From assembly GCF_010500215.1 (NCBI RefSeq), contig NZ_JAAGOY010000007.1, positions 838,501 through 902,500 on the forward strand: a stretch of DNA of 64,000 nt, read 5' to 3'. Both the position numbers and the translations under genes were made by a program. The notes below the pieces were generated by a model. It was not told the DNA's origin and did no database searches. It worked only from the letters and a program-made list of their open reading frames with translations. Below, in pieces: positions 9,367-17,706 of the stretch. The first letter of the stretch is position 1. Every line of letters begins with the position of its first letter. Origin of the DNA: Aliiroseovarius sp. PrR006 (GTDB lineage Bacteria; Pseudomonadota; Alphaproteobacteria; Rhodobacterales; Rhodobacteraceae).

Positions 9367-11613
9367 TTAGAACGATGCGTTGAGGCCAAGTTGGATCTTG
9401 TGACTTTCATAATCACTACCGAATGACCCAAAATATCCCCCGGTAAACGTGGTGCGTGTTGTACCTTGATCGACGAGAACGCTCTCGAAGCCGACTTGAA
9501 CATCCACCCAGCTTCCATCTACCCCAGAAACGGGGTGAAGGGCACCGGGCAAGCCAGCAAAGCCACTTTCGACCATCATGTCGCCGCCATCTGCCAAGGT
9601 GAAGGCAAGGCTACCGGTCAACATGGTGTTCCCTGCCCCCTGTGGCAGCATGTATTCACCGCGCACCCCCATCGAACCAAGCAACATGCTTCCCGACTGC
9701 TCGCCAACGTCCAAGTTCCAGATACCGGCACCCGTTTCCGTGAAGGCATCCACGGACAGGTTGTAGTATTCAACCGATGCCATCGGACCGAACCGGAGAT
9801 TTCCACGCGATTGCATATACTCACCTTTAAGGGCAGCAAAAATCTGCGACCCGTCGGTGCTTCCTGTTGCGGTTTGCCCCATCACACTTCGGATAGAGTC
9901 GAAGGACAGGTTTTGATAACCAATGACACCTTGGATCATACCTTGATCGCCAACCTTGGCGCGACCGAAAGCTGCGATTGAAAGAGCATCGGCATCAATG
10001 CTGCCCCGCGCGTCATAGGCGTCGGCTGTGCCTTGTGCACTGCCGATCAGCACCCCAAACGAACGTCCGTTGTCCAGCTGTTTTTCCGCACCGACAGAGA
10101 ATACGGTGAACTCGGTGTCATATCCAATGTTGTACAGCGTGGTGTCAAAGGACGACTGACCGCCCCCGACATTGAGAAGCCAATTGGTGTCCTCGCCCAG
10201 CCCCCAACTGCTGGCAGCGCCAGCGCTTGACATGACAACCCAGGTATCTCCCGTTTGCGGAAGAACACCCGTGATGGTGTTGATCTGGTTGCGCGAGAAA
10301 TCGAAAGTAAGGCTCGAGTATGCGGGCAGGAAGCTGAAACCCATTTCTTCTAAGCTGGCCGCACGATCATCCTCGCTCATCGCCAAAAGATCCGAGATTG
10401 CAGTTTGATAGGCCGCGGCATTTCCAAGATCCATGTACGGGACGTTGGCGGCAGCATCCAAATGCCCGGCGACCTTGAATTGATAAGGCGTCGTGGTCTG
10501 TTCAACGATCGGTGCAAAGGACGGAGTAACCAGCAGCGTAAATTCGCCACCATCCAAGCTGCCCACCGTCATTGTGAAGTTCAGGTTGGCGTTGCGGATG
10601 TCTTCAATCTCGGCTGTTTCGAACAGGCCATTGGCTTCGACAGCCGCCACAATGTCATCCGGAACAAGCGCCCCGGGTGCATAGTCCAGATCGGCCACAT
10701 CGACGCCCAAAGCATCCGCAAGTTCAGCCAGTCGTGCGCTTTCATTTGCAGGCAACGCCAAGGTGCCATAGGTCCAGCCGCCACCGGCCAGATTGTTCCA
10801 AGCAACTAGCGCGGATTCATCGCTGGGATCGCCGTTGTCATCCCAGAACAGCCCGTCGGGCGTCATGGTGTTGTCCAGCAACGCTTCACCGAAGCGCGTG
10901 GTGAAATCCGGATTGGTAAGTGCGCCGAAAATCAAAGCGTCTTCCGTTAGGGAAACCTTCGTCAAGCCCGCACTTGTATCTGAGAAGAACCCGATTTCGC
11001 CTTCGTGCCCGCCTTCACCAAACAGGCCTTCGGGCATCTTCGAGCCCAGACCGATTGCCGTTGCATCCAGATTGAACAGCACCGCGTTTTCTGGTGTCAG
11101 CTCACCCATCGAGGTGCCATTCTCATCAATCAGTTCGACCGAGAAGCCGGTCATACGGGCACCTGTGTAATTCGAGGTCTTGGCGAAGGTGAAATAATCG
11201 ACCGATGGATACTCATCGCTCGCCGTGGTTCGCATGGTAATCCCAAAGGGGTCGCGGCCAGTTATTTGCGTTTTGATCCGCTTGCCAGATCCTTCTGCAG
11301 AATCGCAGTAAACACCGGGGGTACTGGCCATCAAGCAGTTGGTCACCTCGCCACGTGAGGTGAGGCCAGTGAAGTCTGTTATAATCACTTCGTACGGATC
11401 GACGAAGGTACCATCATCCTCGCGCGTGCGCGTGAAAGTAATAGCCTTCATGCCCGGTTCTTCCACACCCTCATCAGGGTCAGCAAAGATCAGTCCGTTA
11501 CCATAAGTGCCGACGAAAAAATCGTCGCCCAACGTGTCTGCCAACAGCGGTGCACAAGTTAGCAGCAAGGCTGTCGGCGCAACCGTGCTAAAATAAAATT
11601 TTCCAGATTTCAT
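9367..11613 (-). CDS. Autotransporter-type outer membrane protein
   Basis: A 748-residue secreted protein. ATG 11613 gives a clear signal peptide (residues 1-23, ending LLA); the longer frame adds an unlikely leader. Residues 24 to about 480 are an acidic passenger-like region rich in Asp, Gly and Thr. From about residue 480 the sequence has alternating beta-strand patterns (GVLIGSAQG, YDARGSIDADALSIAAFGRAKVG) and ends in Phe (LGLNASF), as in autotransporter beta barrels. Two cysteines near residues 100-108 may pair. The passenger function is not recognised; adhesion or surface display is the family theme. It is element cargo and appears to be monocistronic, with its own terminator. Confidence 0.8.
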   Translation of the reverse strand: MKSGKFYFSTVAPTALLLTCAPLLADTLGDDFFVGTYGNGLIFADPDEGVEEPGMKAITFTRTREDDGTFVDPYEVIITDFTGLTSRGEVTNCLMASTPGVYCDSAEGSGKRIKTQITGRDPFGITMRTTASDEYPSVDYFTFAKTSNYTGARMTGFSVELIDENGTSMGELTPENAVLFNLDATAIGLGSKMPEGLFGEGGHEGEIGFFSDTSAGLTKVSLTEDALIFGALTNPDFTTRFGEALLDNTMTPDGLFWDDNGDPSDESALVAWNNLAGGGWTYGTLALPANESARLAELADALGVDVADLDYAPGALVPDDIVAAVEANGLFETAEIEDIRNANLNFTMTVGSLDGGEFTLLVTPSFAPIVEQTTTPYQFKVAGHLDAAANVPYMDLGNAAAYQTAISDLLAMSEDDRAASLEEMGFSFLPAYSSLTFDFSRNQINTITGVLPQTGDTWVVMSSAGAASSWGLGEDTNWLLNVGGGQSSFDTTLYNIGYDTEFTVFSVGAEKQLDNGRSFGVLIGSAQGTADAYDARGSIDADALSIAAFGRAKVGDQGMIQGVIGYQNLSFDSIRSVMGQTATGSTDGSQIFAALKGEYMQSRGNLRFGPMASVEYYNLSVDAFTETGAGIWNLDVGEQSGSMLLGSMGVRGEYMLPQGAGNTMLTGSLAFTLADGGDMMVESGFAGLPGALHPVSGVDGSWVDVQVGFESVLVDQGTTRTTFTGGYFGSFGSDYESHKIQLGLNASF

Positions 11614-12155
11614 TGTCTTCTCTTCACCCTCTCTAAACGATCCCACACGTAACCCTTTAATCAACACTCACTCTTGATAACCTGTTATGGTTGCTACGAG
11701 TTTGACACATATCAAAATTTGAATGTTATTTGCGAAAGTGACGCTTGGTCAAGAAAGCCTGATGAGGATTCCTGTGGTTTTCCCGTCATATCGGGCAAAC
11801 CGAAGGGGCATACGTATTTGAATGTCGCCAGCAAACTTGTCCGTCACAGGGGAGATATTGCGAGCGCACTCCGCGTTGCCGGGTTGGCTTAGCTTGTTAT
11901 GCCATTACAGCCTCCATGTAGACCCTAACCAAGTGGGTGATGGTCGGAGGTCGTCTGATCCACTCTTGTTTACCTTATCGAAGCAATGCTTGATGGACGG
12001 TGATTAAACTTGCAGGGTTAAAACCAGTGGCTAGTGCATCAATGGACTTCTGCGCGACCAGAATTCCGTACGGATGCGATATGTAAATGTGCTTCGTTAC
12101 TCCGCATCTTCCCTACGTAGCGTACGATACGTATACGCTACGTAGGATACGTACC
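11614..12155. other. Non-coding region of the element with TACGTA palindromes
   Basis: No convincing gene is found in these 540 bases between the autotransporter start and the Rep stop. The left part should hold the autotransporter promoter. The right end contains dense symmetric sequence (see 12113-12145), and GATGCG at 12074 is mirrored by CGCATC at 12104. A replication or transfer origin is the natural guess beside an initiator gene. Confidence 0.5.
12113..12145. repeat. TACGTA-rich inverted repeat next to rep, candidate origin
   Basis: Arms CTACGTAGCGTA (12113-12124) and TACGCTACGTAG (12134-12145) are perfectly inverted around a 9-base spacer. Further TACGTA copies occur in the spacer and at 12148-12153. 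It lies 11 bases from the Rep stop codon. It could be the nick site or iteron set for Rep, or a rep terminator, although no T tract follows it on either strand. Confidence 0.55.
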
Positions 12156-13523
12156 TTACGTTCGTAAGAACACATACCGGTCCTTGGCATCCTGTAACTG
12201 CTTGGCGGACCGCTCTGGGTCGGCCTCGACCGCTTCCGTCATACGGTCGGCAAAACCTTGGAACGCGGTTGGCAATTCCTCATGCTCCCAGCCCTCAAGC
12301 GCGGCCATGGTGATGCAGGTCCCCGTGACTTGTTTCAGCAGGCTCGCAATGTGTTCCTCGCGGTGAACTTCCTTCATGGGGTTCGGGTCAGCCCCGCTGC
12401 GCATTTCGATCAAGCCGTCATTCATTTCAGCACAGACCACATCCCAAAGCGGATGGTTGGGCCAGCGGGCGCGGTTGGTGTCGTTGGGGTCGGGTTCGGT
12501 ATAGCGGATACGCTCACCAGAGGACCGGCAGAGGTCTCCGAACTGGTCAAAAAACTGTTCCCATGTGCGGATGCCCCAAGTGTCTTTCAGGAGGTTCTTT
12601 CCTGCCCGGAACTCGACCCGCCAGATTTGGTTCTGGGCGGCTTGGATCTTGTCTGGCGTCAGTGGGCCGGGAACGCGGCCCCTACGTACCGTATAGGGCG
12701 CGTTGGTGTTCCCAACCCCACGACGTAACGTATGGTTCCAGATGTCCCACCAGTGGTGCTTGCCGTGGGCGATCACCTCGGACCGTTTGTTGTAGATGAT
12801 CACTTGCCGGTTGGCGATGCTGCCAGACGTGACAGACGACACCCATCCGGATTTTCCATGCACGGCCACATCCTCATAGGTGATCTGGTCACGACGACCA
12901 GCGGCGCTATGCGCGATCAGGTTGTTCGGATCCAGCGCCAGATCATTCACCAGCACATCGACGCAGAAGTCCGCACGAGAGATGCTGACATCCTCCGGGC
13001 CATAGCGCACCCCAAAGGCGTCCAGGACGCGCTCACAATGGGCCTTGGCGGCTCCTAGGCCATAGATGGACATGAAGAACGATCCAAACGACAGGCGGAT
13101 GCCCCATTTGTCCCGTGAGTTCGGTTTCTTGATCGACCAGCTTGCGCCTTCCGGCCCGCCGTCCAGCAAGAAGCGATAGCCTTTGCCGCCGTAGGGCTTC
13201 AGCAGGAACTCTGCGCCACCATAGGAGATCAGAACATCTTTCTGTTCTTCCTCGGCAATCGCTTTCTGCGCTTCCAGATATTCAAACAGTTCCGGGCCGA
13301 TATTGGCCTGAATAGACAGGGCCAGAGTGTCAAAGCCCCGATGCAATACGGTGTAGTCTTCCGGGGTTCCTGTATTTCCAGAGGGGGGTGCTACTATCAC
13401 CCCCCTCTTGGGGCGCGGCCCATTTGAACAGCTGCTTTCGCTGGACGCGCGGGAGCCTCCGGCGGGGTAGCTTTTGTTTTGGGGCCGAGGGTTGAATTCG
13501 GTGTTCAGATCAGGCTTGTTCAT
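12156..13523 (-). CDS. Replication initiation protein (Rep_trans-like)
   Basis: A 455-residue protein starting at ATG 13523. After a disordered N-terminal 50 residues (Pro, Ser, Asn-rich) comes a domain with the marks of the Rep_trans/replication initiation factor family: a hydrophobic GFDTLALS strand, SRADFCVDV, RQVIIYNKRSEV with the tyrosine typical of these HUH-like initiators, and IWRVEFRAGK. Related proteins start rolling-circle replication of small plasmids and act as relaxases for elements such as ICEBs1 (NicK). The catalytic Tyr cannot be assigned with certainty. It overlaps the small upstream gene by 14 bases. Confidence 0.75.
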   Translation of the reverse strand: MNKPDLNTEFNPRPQNKSYPAGGSRASSESSCSNGPRPKRGVIVAPPSGNTGTPEDYTVLHRGFDTLALSIQANIGPELFEYLEAQKAIAEEEQKDVLISYGGAEFLLKPYGGKGYRFLLDGGPEGASWSIKKPNSRDKWGIRLSFGSFFMSIYGLGAAKAHCERVLDAFGVRYGPEDVSISRADFCVDVLVNDLALDPNNLIAHSAAGRRDQITYEDVAVHGKSGWVSSVTSGSIANRQVIIYNKRSEVIAHGKHHWWDIWNHTLRRGVGNTNAPYTVRRGRVPGPLTPDKIQAAQNQIWRVEFRAGKNLLKDTWGIRTWEQFFDQFGDLCRSSGERIRYTEPDPNDTNRARWPNHPLWDVVCAEMNDGLIEMRSGADPNPMKEVHREEHIASLLKQVTGTCITMAALEGWEHEELPTAFQGFADRMTEAVEADPERSAKQLQDAKDRYVFLRT

Positions 13524-13731
13524 GGGTCTTTTTCGCAATCCAGTTTTCGGCGCGCTCAGCGCATTTTGAGAGATTCAGAAGGTCGGCATGGGCAAAGCTC
13601 TGTGTGCTGTGCCAATCGCCTTGTGCGTCCTTGTAAGAACGCGTGAAGTCGACAGAGTAGAAGCTGTCATTCTTCCAAATCGTGGCTGTGATCAGCCCAA
13701 CCCGGAACTTGAATGCTGGTTGGTTAGACAT
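13510..13731 (-). CDS. Small protein upstream of rep
   Basis: A 73-residue protein with an N-terminal beta-rich half (FRVGLITATIWKN, FYSVDFTRSYKD) and a C-terminal helix (DLLNLSKCAERAENWI). It has no signal or membrane segment. The end overlaps the rep start, so the two are translationally coupled. Its fold pattern resembles small single-strand DNA-binding or PC4-like proteins, but this is only an impression. A role with Rep in replication or transfer is inferred from position. Confidence 0.7.
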   Translation of the reverse strand: MSNQPAFKFRVGLITATIWKNDSFYSVDFTRSYKDAQGDWHSTQSFAHADLLNLSKCAERAENWIAKKTHEQA

Positions 13732-13870
13732 GGTTTTCCCTTCGAGGATTTGTGTTGGCGGCAGACATAGAAAGGGCGCAGGGTGGCGACACCCCGCGCC
13801 CCGTTTGAAAGCCTATCGGCCCCAAAATCCCCACAACCGCTACCAACTGTTGCGGGGCAAAACTCTGATT

Positions 13871-14095
13871 TTAGGAAGGTGCGACGCTAGTATTGGCCAC
13901 GCGCTTTTCAGCGATCCACTTTTGCAAATCGCGGCGCGTGTAACGAACCGAACGACCAGAAACTTTGATGAATAGAGGGCCACCGCCACGAACTCGCCAA
14001 TTCTGCAAGGCGCGTACGGAATAACAGAGATAGCTAGCGGCTTCTTTTTCGTCGATCAGCTGATCAAGGTAGTCTGGGTGCGGTTGAGTTAGCAT
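13871..14095 (-). CDS. AlpA/excisionase-like helix-turn-helix protein
   Basis: A 74-residue DNA-binding protein. The start at ATG 14095 has a good ribosome binding site (GAGGTG). The winged-HTH pattern of the MerR-like/AlpA superfamily is clear: LIDEKEAASYLCYSVRALQNWRVRGGGP followed by KVSGRSVRYTRRDLQKWI. In P4-type and related elements such proteins activate int or act as excisionase. It is encoded between the integrase and rep, so control of excision is likely. Confidence 0.88.
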   Translation of the reverse strand: MLTQPHPDYLDQLIDEKEAASYLCYSVRALQNWRVRGGGPLFIKVSGRSVRYTRRDLQKWIAEKRVANTSVAPS

Positions 14096-14202
14096 GTTCA
14101 CCTCGCTGCATTTGGTTGCGTTGAGGGGACCATGCAGCGTACTCAAACTACGATGTAACACCACATAAGGTTTTTTTCGTACCCTAAGTGGTGTGCAACA
14201 AT

Positions 14203-14880
14203 TCAGTGCCCTTGAAGCACTCGATCGATGCGCCTTCCCAGAGCAACTGGTGTACTAAAACTATCTGGCGCGAACTCTTCCAAGAACGCTTTTGACATTT
14301 GAAAGAACTTACCATTGAACTCGTCCTCGACAGTTTCATCCCGATAGCAATGGGATTTTGCCGAGTGTCCTGTTTCCGTTTCGTATAGCGCTGCTAAGTC
14401 AATGAGCATCTGATCCAAGGATGGGTTCAGGCTTCCTTTTTTCACACCTTTGGTTGTGTCTAGGTGATCTATTTCATCCTGACAAACTTCGAGAATCCTC
14501 TCGCAAGTAAGCCTAACTTGCTCCAGAGTTTCGTCATCTGGAGGCAAACCCTGATCACTGTCAAAAAAATCGAAACCTTCCCATCTTTCTTCGTGGGTAA
14601 GCTCGTTCAGTTGGAACTTGATATCGCTTTCTACGTCATCATGAAGATCAGCCAGCGCATTTAAAAACCCTGAGGTTTTATCTCGCAGCCGAGAAACCTG
14701 CGCGCGTCGCTCTTTGCGGGTGACTTTAGGGGTGTTTGCCAAATAGCGCTCATATCGGATCAGAAAATGCACCAACCTGTCTTTGAAAAGATAGGTTTCT
14801 CTCTGCCCTTCAATCAGTTGGTGGAGCCTTTCAACAAGCTCATCCGGAACCGTCGCAGCGATTTCTTCTCGAGTGTTCAT
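14203..14880 (-). CDS. Hypothetical protein of the integrated element
   Basis: A 225-residue, acidic, helical, soluble protein with no signal peptide or membrane segment. Residues 50-75 are basic and coiled-coil-like (TRKERRAQVSRLRDK). It lies between integrase and the AlpA-like gene. No family was recognised. A regulatory, partition-like or defence role cannot be separated by sequence reading. Confidence 0.65.
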   Translation of the reverse strand: MNTREEIAATVPDELVERLHQLIEGQRETYLFKDRLVHFLIRYERYLANTPKVTRKERRAQVSRLRDKTSGFLNALADLHDDVESDIKFQLNELTHEERWEGFDFFDSDQGLPPDDETLEQVRLTCERILEVCQDEIDHLDTTKGVKKGSLNPSLDQMLIDLAALYETETGHSAKSHCYRDETVEDEFNGKFFQMSKAFLEEFAPDSFSTPVALGRRIDRVLQGH

Positions 14881-14995
14881 TGCTGGCTAGAATCTCTCTT
14901 CTCACGGTACTCTTTGCGCTTAATAACTAACTGGAGGCAGAAGCGCCTTAACTAACTAATAGACGTAAAGTCTTCTGAACGGCCCCTCCACCTAA

Positions 14996-16177
14996 CTACT
15001 TAACTAAGCGCAAGGGCGCGCGCGTATCCTTTTTGACCGCTCTAGCTAGACGCGCCGCCACCGACCCAGCCGCGCGCTGCACCGCATCATCTGCCAGGTG
15101 AGCATAGCGCAGGGTGGTGGTCAGGTTTTTGTGCCCCATAATTTCTTTCAGGGTAAACGGATCGATCCCATCCTTCATCGCTACCGACGCATAGGTGTGC
15201 CGCAGGTCGTGAATGCGCACATCCTCCAATCCAGCCTTCGTGCGAATTCGTCGCCAGGGCTTTTGCAGGTTCACAAGCGGCTGGCCGTCAACATCTCCCA
15301 GTATCACAAATGGATTATTCTCTTCCCTGGGAAGCTCCATGAGAATGTCATAGGCCTCTCTAGGTAGCGGGATACGCCGCCTCCCCGTCTTACTGTCAGG
15401 CAATTCTAAATGGTGGCTTGTCACATAGTCCCAACGGAGCGTCAGAATCTCGCTGAGGCGGCATCCGGTGTAAATCAGCAGGAGGATGGCCGAAACCACG
15501 TAGATGGACTCTGTGCCCTCTTCCAGCGCCTCTGCAAGCACTTCGCCAAGTCGCACCTGTTCGTCATCCGAGAGGTAGCGTTTCTTTTCTTCCTCACGAA
15601 ACTTCTTGATCCGCCGCGCCGGGTTCGATCCGGCCTGACGCAAGCCCCAGTCCTCTGCCAAGTTGAACAGCTTCGACAACATGCTGGCGGCACGGTTGGC
15701 CTGATAGGGTGTCTCCCGCAAAGCGTGGTGGAAGGCGACCACATCGGCCCGCGTGACCTCAGCAATTGGGATGGGACCAAGTCGGGGCCGGATAAATCGG
15801 CGGATGATGCTATGATAGTCGCGCGCTGTTGTCGGTTTGCAGTGCTGCTCCACGTATTCTTCCAGGAAGCGATCACAGAGGCCCGCAACGGTCGGCGCAC
15901 GACGCTTGGCCTGTTTTGTGGCGGACGGGTCTTCCCCACGAGCCACGTCGCCTAGGAGCTGCGTTGCCAGAATCCGCGCCGCCTCGGCAGTCAGAACCCC
16001 ATGCTGGCCTATGGTGATCCGCCGGGTCCGTCGCCCAATCCGGTACTGAACCAGGTAGGCCTTCTTTCCGGATGGATAAACCCGGACCCCGAACCCGCGC
16101 ATGTCACGATCCCAAACGAGATAGTCTTTTGCCTCAACGGCCAATCCCTCGACACTGCGCTTGGTCAGTTTGAACAT
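14996..16177 (-). CDS. int: Tyrosine recombinase (P4-type integrase)
   Basis: A 393-residue integrase. Residues 1-90 form the DUF4102-type arm-binding domain (MRGFGVRVYPSGKKAYLVQYRIG). A SAM-like core-binding domain follows (about 95-180). The catalytic residues are all seen: R240 in TGCRLSE, K263, H323 and R326 in HDLRH, H349 in GHK, and nucleophile Y358 in LRYAHL. It is therefore probably active. It starts 180 bases from the right attachment site, with repeats that may be its arm sites in between, so Int binding may also repress its own promoter. Confidence 0.95.
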   Translation of the reverse strand: MFKLTKRSVEGLAVEAKDYLVWDRDMRGFGVRVYPSGKKAYLVQYRIGRRTRRITIGQHGVLTAEAARILATQLLGDVARGEDPSATKQAKRRAPTVAGLCDRFLEEYVEQHCKPTTARDYHSIIRRFIRPRLGPIPIAEVTRADVVAFHHALRETPYQANRAASMLSKLFNLAEDWGLRQAGSNPARRIKKFREEEKKRYLSDDEQVRLGEVLAEALEEGTESIYVVSAILLLIYTGCRLSEILTLRWDYVTSHHLELPDSKTGRRRIPLPREAYDILMELPREENNPFVILGDVDGQPLVNLQKPWRRIRTKAGLEDVRIHDLRHTYASVAMKDGIDPFTLKEIMGHKNLTTTLRYAHLADDAVQRAAGSVAARLARAVKKDTRAPLRLVK

Positions 16178-16208
16178 TGCCAGAACACTCCCTGCTTCCG
16201 GTTTGCTT

Positions 16209-16228
16209 CCGGAAGCTATACGGAAGCA
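16209..16228 (+). repeat. Right subterminal 20-bp repeat, candidate integrase arm site
   Basis: Identical to 8361-8380. Extra copies of the core unit in inverted form (GCTTCCGG near 16194 and 16205) lie beside it, giving a cluster of GCTTCCG/CGGAAGC units just upstream of int. Confidence 0.7.
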
Positions 16229-16358
16229 AATGACGGCGAATTCTGGCGTTAGTCATGAGTCCTCGGCGCATAGAGGGTCAACATAAATCATTGTTTTTAA
16301 TGCGCTTTTGTCAGTGTGGCGAACTTTGGAGAAATACAGAGAAACCGCTCTGGGCGTT

Positions 16359-16405
16359 CTTTTAATCAGTGGGTCGAAGGTTCGAATCCTTCACGGCTCA
16401 CCACT
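16359..16405 (+). repeat. Right attachment site (attR), partial tRNA-Lys copy
   Basis: A perfect 47-base copy of 8250-8296. It contains only the 3' part of the tRNA (from the anticodon loop), so it is not a functional tRNA gene. It marks the chromosome-element boundary. Confidence 0.93.
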
Positions 16406-16640
16406 GAACCTCCTTAAAATCGATAGGTTACAAGCTTCAGCAATCCGCTGAGGCTTTTGTTGATCCTGTTTTGATGGACTATTCACGGACAAATCCGCAC
16501 TCTACGCCTGTGTCCTTTAAACAATCCCAGATCGACAAGCCCATGCCGTGGGATTATCAACCAATCCTGTGATCGGGGCAGCGCTTACCAATAAGCCGTG
16601 GAGTCCTGAAAACACTTGCTGACTTGTAGATCGAGCATCC

Positions 16641-16660
16641 GAGCAAGCTCCAGCTTGCTC
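16641..16660 (-). terminator. Hairpin after torT
   Basis: GAGCAAGCT and AGCTTGCTC form a perfect palindromic stem, 6 bases beyond the torT stop. There is no T tract, so termination would be weak or need Rho. The rest of 16406-16640 holds nothing recognised. Confidence 0.4.
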
Positions 16661-16665
16661 AGCAC

Positions 16666-17706
16666 TTACTGAATTTCCGGAAAATAGCCCGATGGAGAAA
16701 GTTGGACTGAACGGTCACTGCTTTCCTGGTGGCTATAAAGTGCAATCTTCGGCCCATCGAGACCACCTTTGTGACCAGTTCGCAGGAACCTTAGGGCCTG
16801 CTTAAGAGCAAGCTCTCCCTGTTGTACAGGGTCGTCAAATGGAACCGCCAATACACTTCCATTCATTATGCTACGTTTGATTGTGTGGCTGATATAAGTC
16901 GAGACCAAGTCCACACCGTCGCCCAGATCCGTGACGTCGCTTAATCCTATTGTTGCCTCTACCGCTGGAGCGCTGCCAATCAACAGGCCAATGTCAGGAA
17001 TGGTTGCGAAGGCGTCCTCTACCGCTTTGAGCTGCTGACGCAGGCCTGTATCTGCACTGAACACACCGACAATCTCGATGCTGCTGTCCGACAGTCCTGC
17101 GCGCAGTCCCAGCTCAAGCGGAGGGGCCCATCCCGATTCCACTGGACCCGAGATCAAGACGGCGCGTTTCGGCGCCGAGCCAGTGGGGTGCTTGGAAGCC
17201 AGGTAATCACCCAGAACCTGACCCATTTGCCGCCAATCTACACCAATCCGTCCCGAGAGATCTTTACTATGCAATTCGTTCACCAATCCGAAGACAGGTA
17301 ACTTCTCAGAAACATCATGGATTGCAGACAGCAAATCTGGATGGTCAGAGGAAACAGCGCCGATGAGAATGGCATCGACCTGCCGCGCGGCACATTCGTT
17401 CAGCTGCGAGATCTGGCTGTCCAGAGATTGATACCCACCCGCTTCGTAGAACAGCAAATCCAGCGTGTGACCTTGCGCTTCATGCTCAAGCCCATAGCCC
17501 ACACTAAGCCAGTATTCGTCCTTGAAATGCGGGACCAGCACGCAAATTGAAAGACCCGTATCACCGGCCTGAGCTTGAGCATCCTCAACATACAGGTTGG
17601 CCGCAAAGAAGAGGCCGACGATTGCAGTTGCAATCCGCCGCGCGTAGGGTCGCGCTATGCGACGCCAGTCTTTTGACAAGAAATTAATGCTCGTTTTCTC
17701 GCTCAT
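16666..17706 (-). CDS. torT: TMAO-binding periplasmic sensor protein TorT
   Basis: A 346-residue periplasmic binding protein of the sugar-binding-like type 1 fold. It binds TMAO and presents it to the sensor TorS. The signal segment is about residues 20-40 (RRIATAIVGLFFAANLYVEDAQAQA). The mature part opens with ICVLVPHFKDEYWLSVGYGLE, typical for TorT, with the Tyr and Trp that form the ligand pocket in the family. Starts at 17706 or 17751 are possible. Either makes its 5' end overlap the 5' end of torS head to head, by 50 bases or more. Confidence 0.9.
   Translation of the reverse strand: MSEKTSINFLSKDWRRIARPYARRIATAIVGLFFAANLYVEDAQAQAGDTGLSICVLVPHFKDEYWLSVGYGLEHEAQGHTLDLLFYEAGGYQSLDSQISQLNECAARQVDAILIGAVSSDHPDLLSAIHDVSEKLPVFGLVNELHSKDLSGRIGVDWRQMGQVLGDYLASKHPTGSAPKRAVLISGPVESGWAPPLELGLRAGLSDSSIEIVGVFSADTGLRQQLKAVEDAFATIPDIGLLIGSAPAVEATIGLSDVTDLGDGVDLVSTYISHTIKRSIMNGSVLAVPFDDPVQQGELALKQALRFLRTGHKGGLDGPKIALYSHQESSDRSVQLSPSGYFPEIQ

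Larger units (their letters stand above)
8250..16405. mobile_element. Integrated element in tRNA-Lys with integrase and Rep protein
   Basis: About 8.1 kb bounded by perfect 47-bp direct repeats. All its genes lie on the minus strand: a DUF2202 protein, an autotransporter, a Rep_trans-type initiator, a small protein, an AlpA-like HTH protein, a hypothetical protein and a P4-type integrase next to the right end. No phage structural, conjugation or resistance genes are present. It could be an integrative mobilisable element using the Rep protein as a relaxase-like initiator, or a satellite. Intact integrase motifs and perfect repeats suggest it is recent and may still excise. Confidence 0.9.

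Noticed and set aside
11674-11892. 72-codon open frame on the plus strand upstream of the autotransporter
   Set aside because: No ribosome binding site or family resemblance; it runs through the likely promoter region.
16359-16405. Second tRNA-Lys gene
   Set aside because: Only the 3' part is present, with no acceptor 5' strand or D arm. It is the right attachment site of the element.
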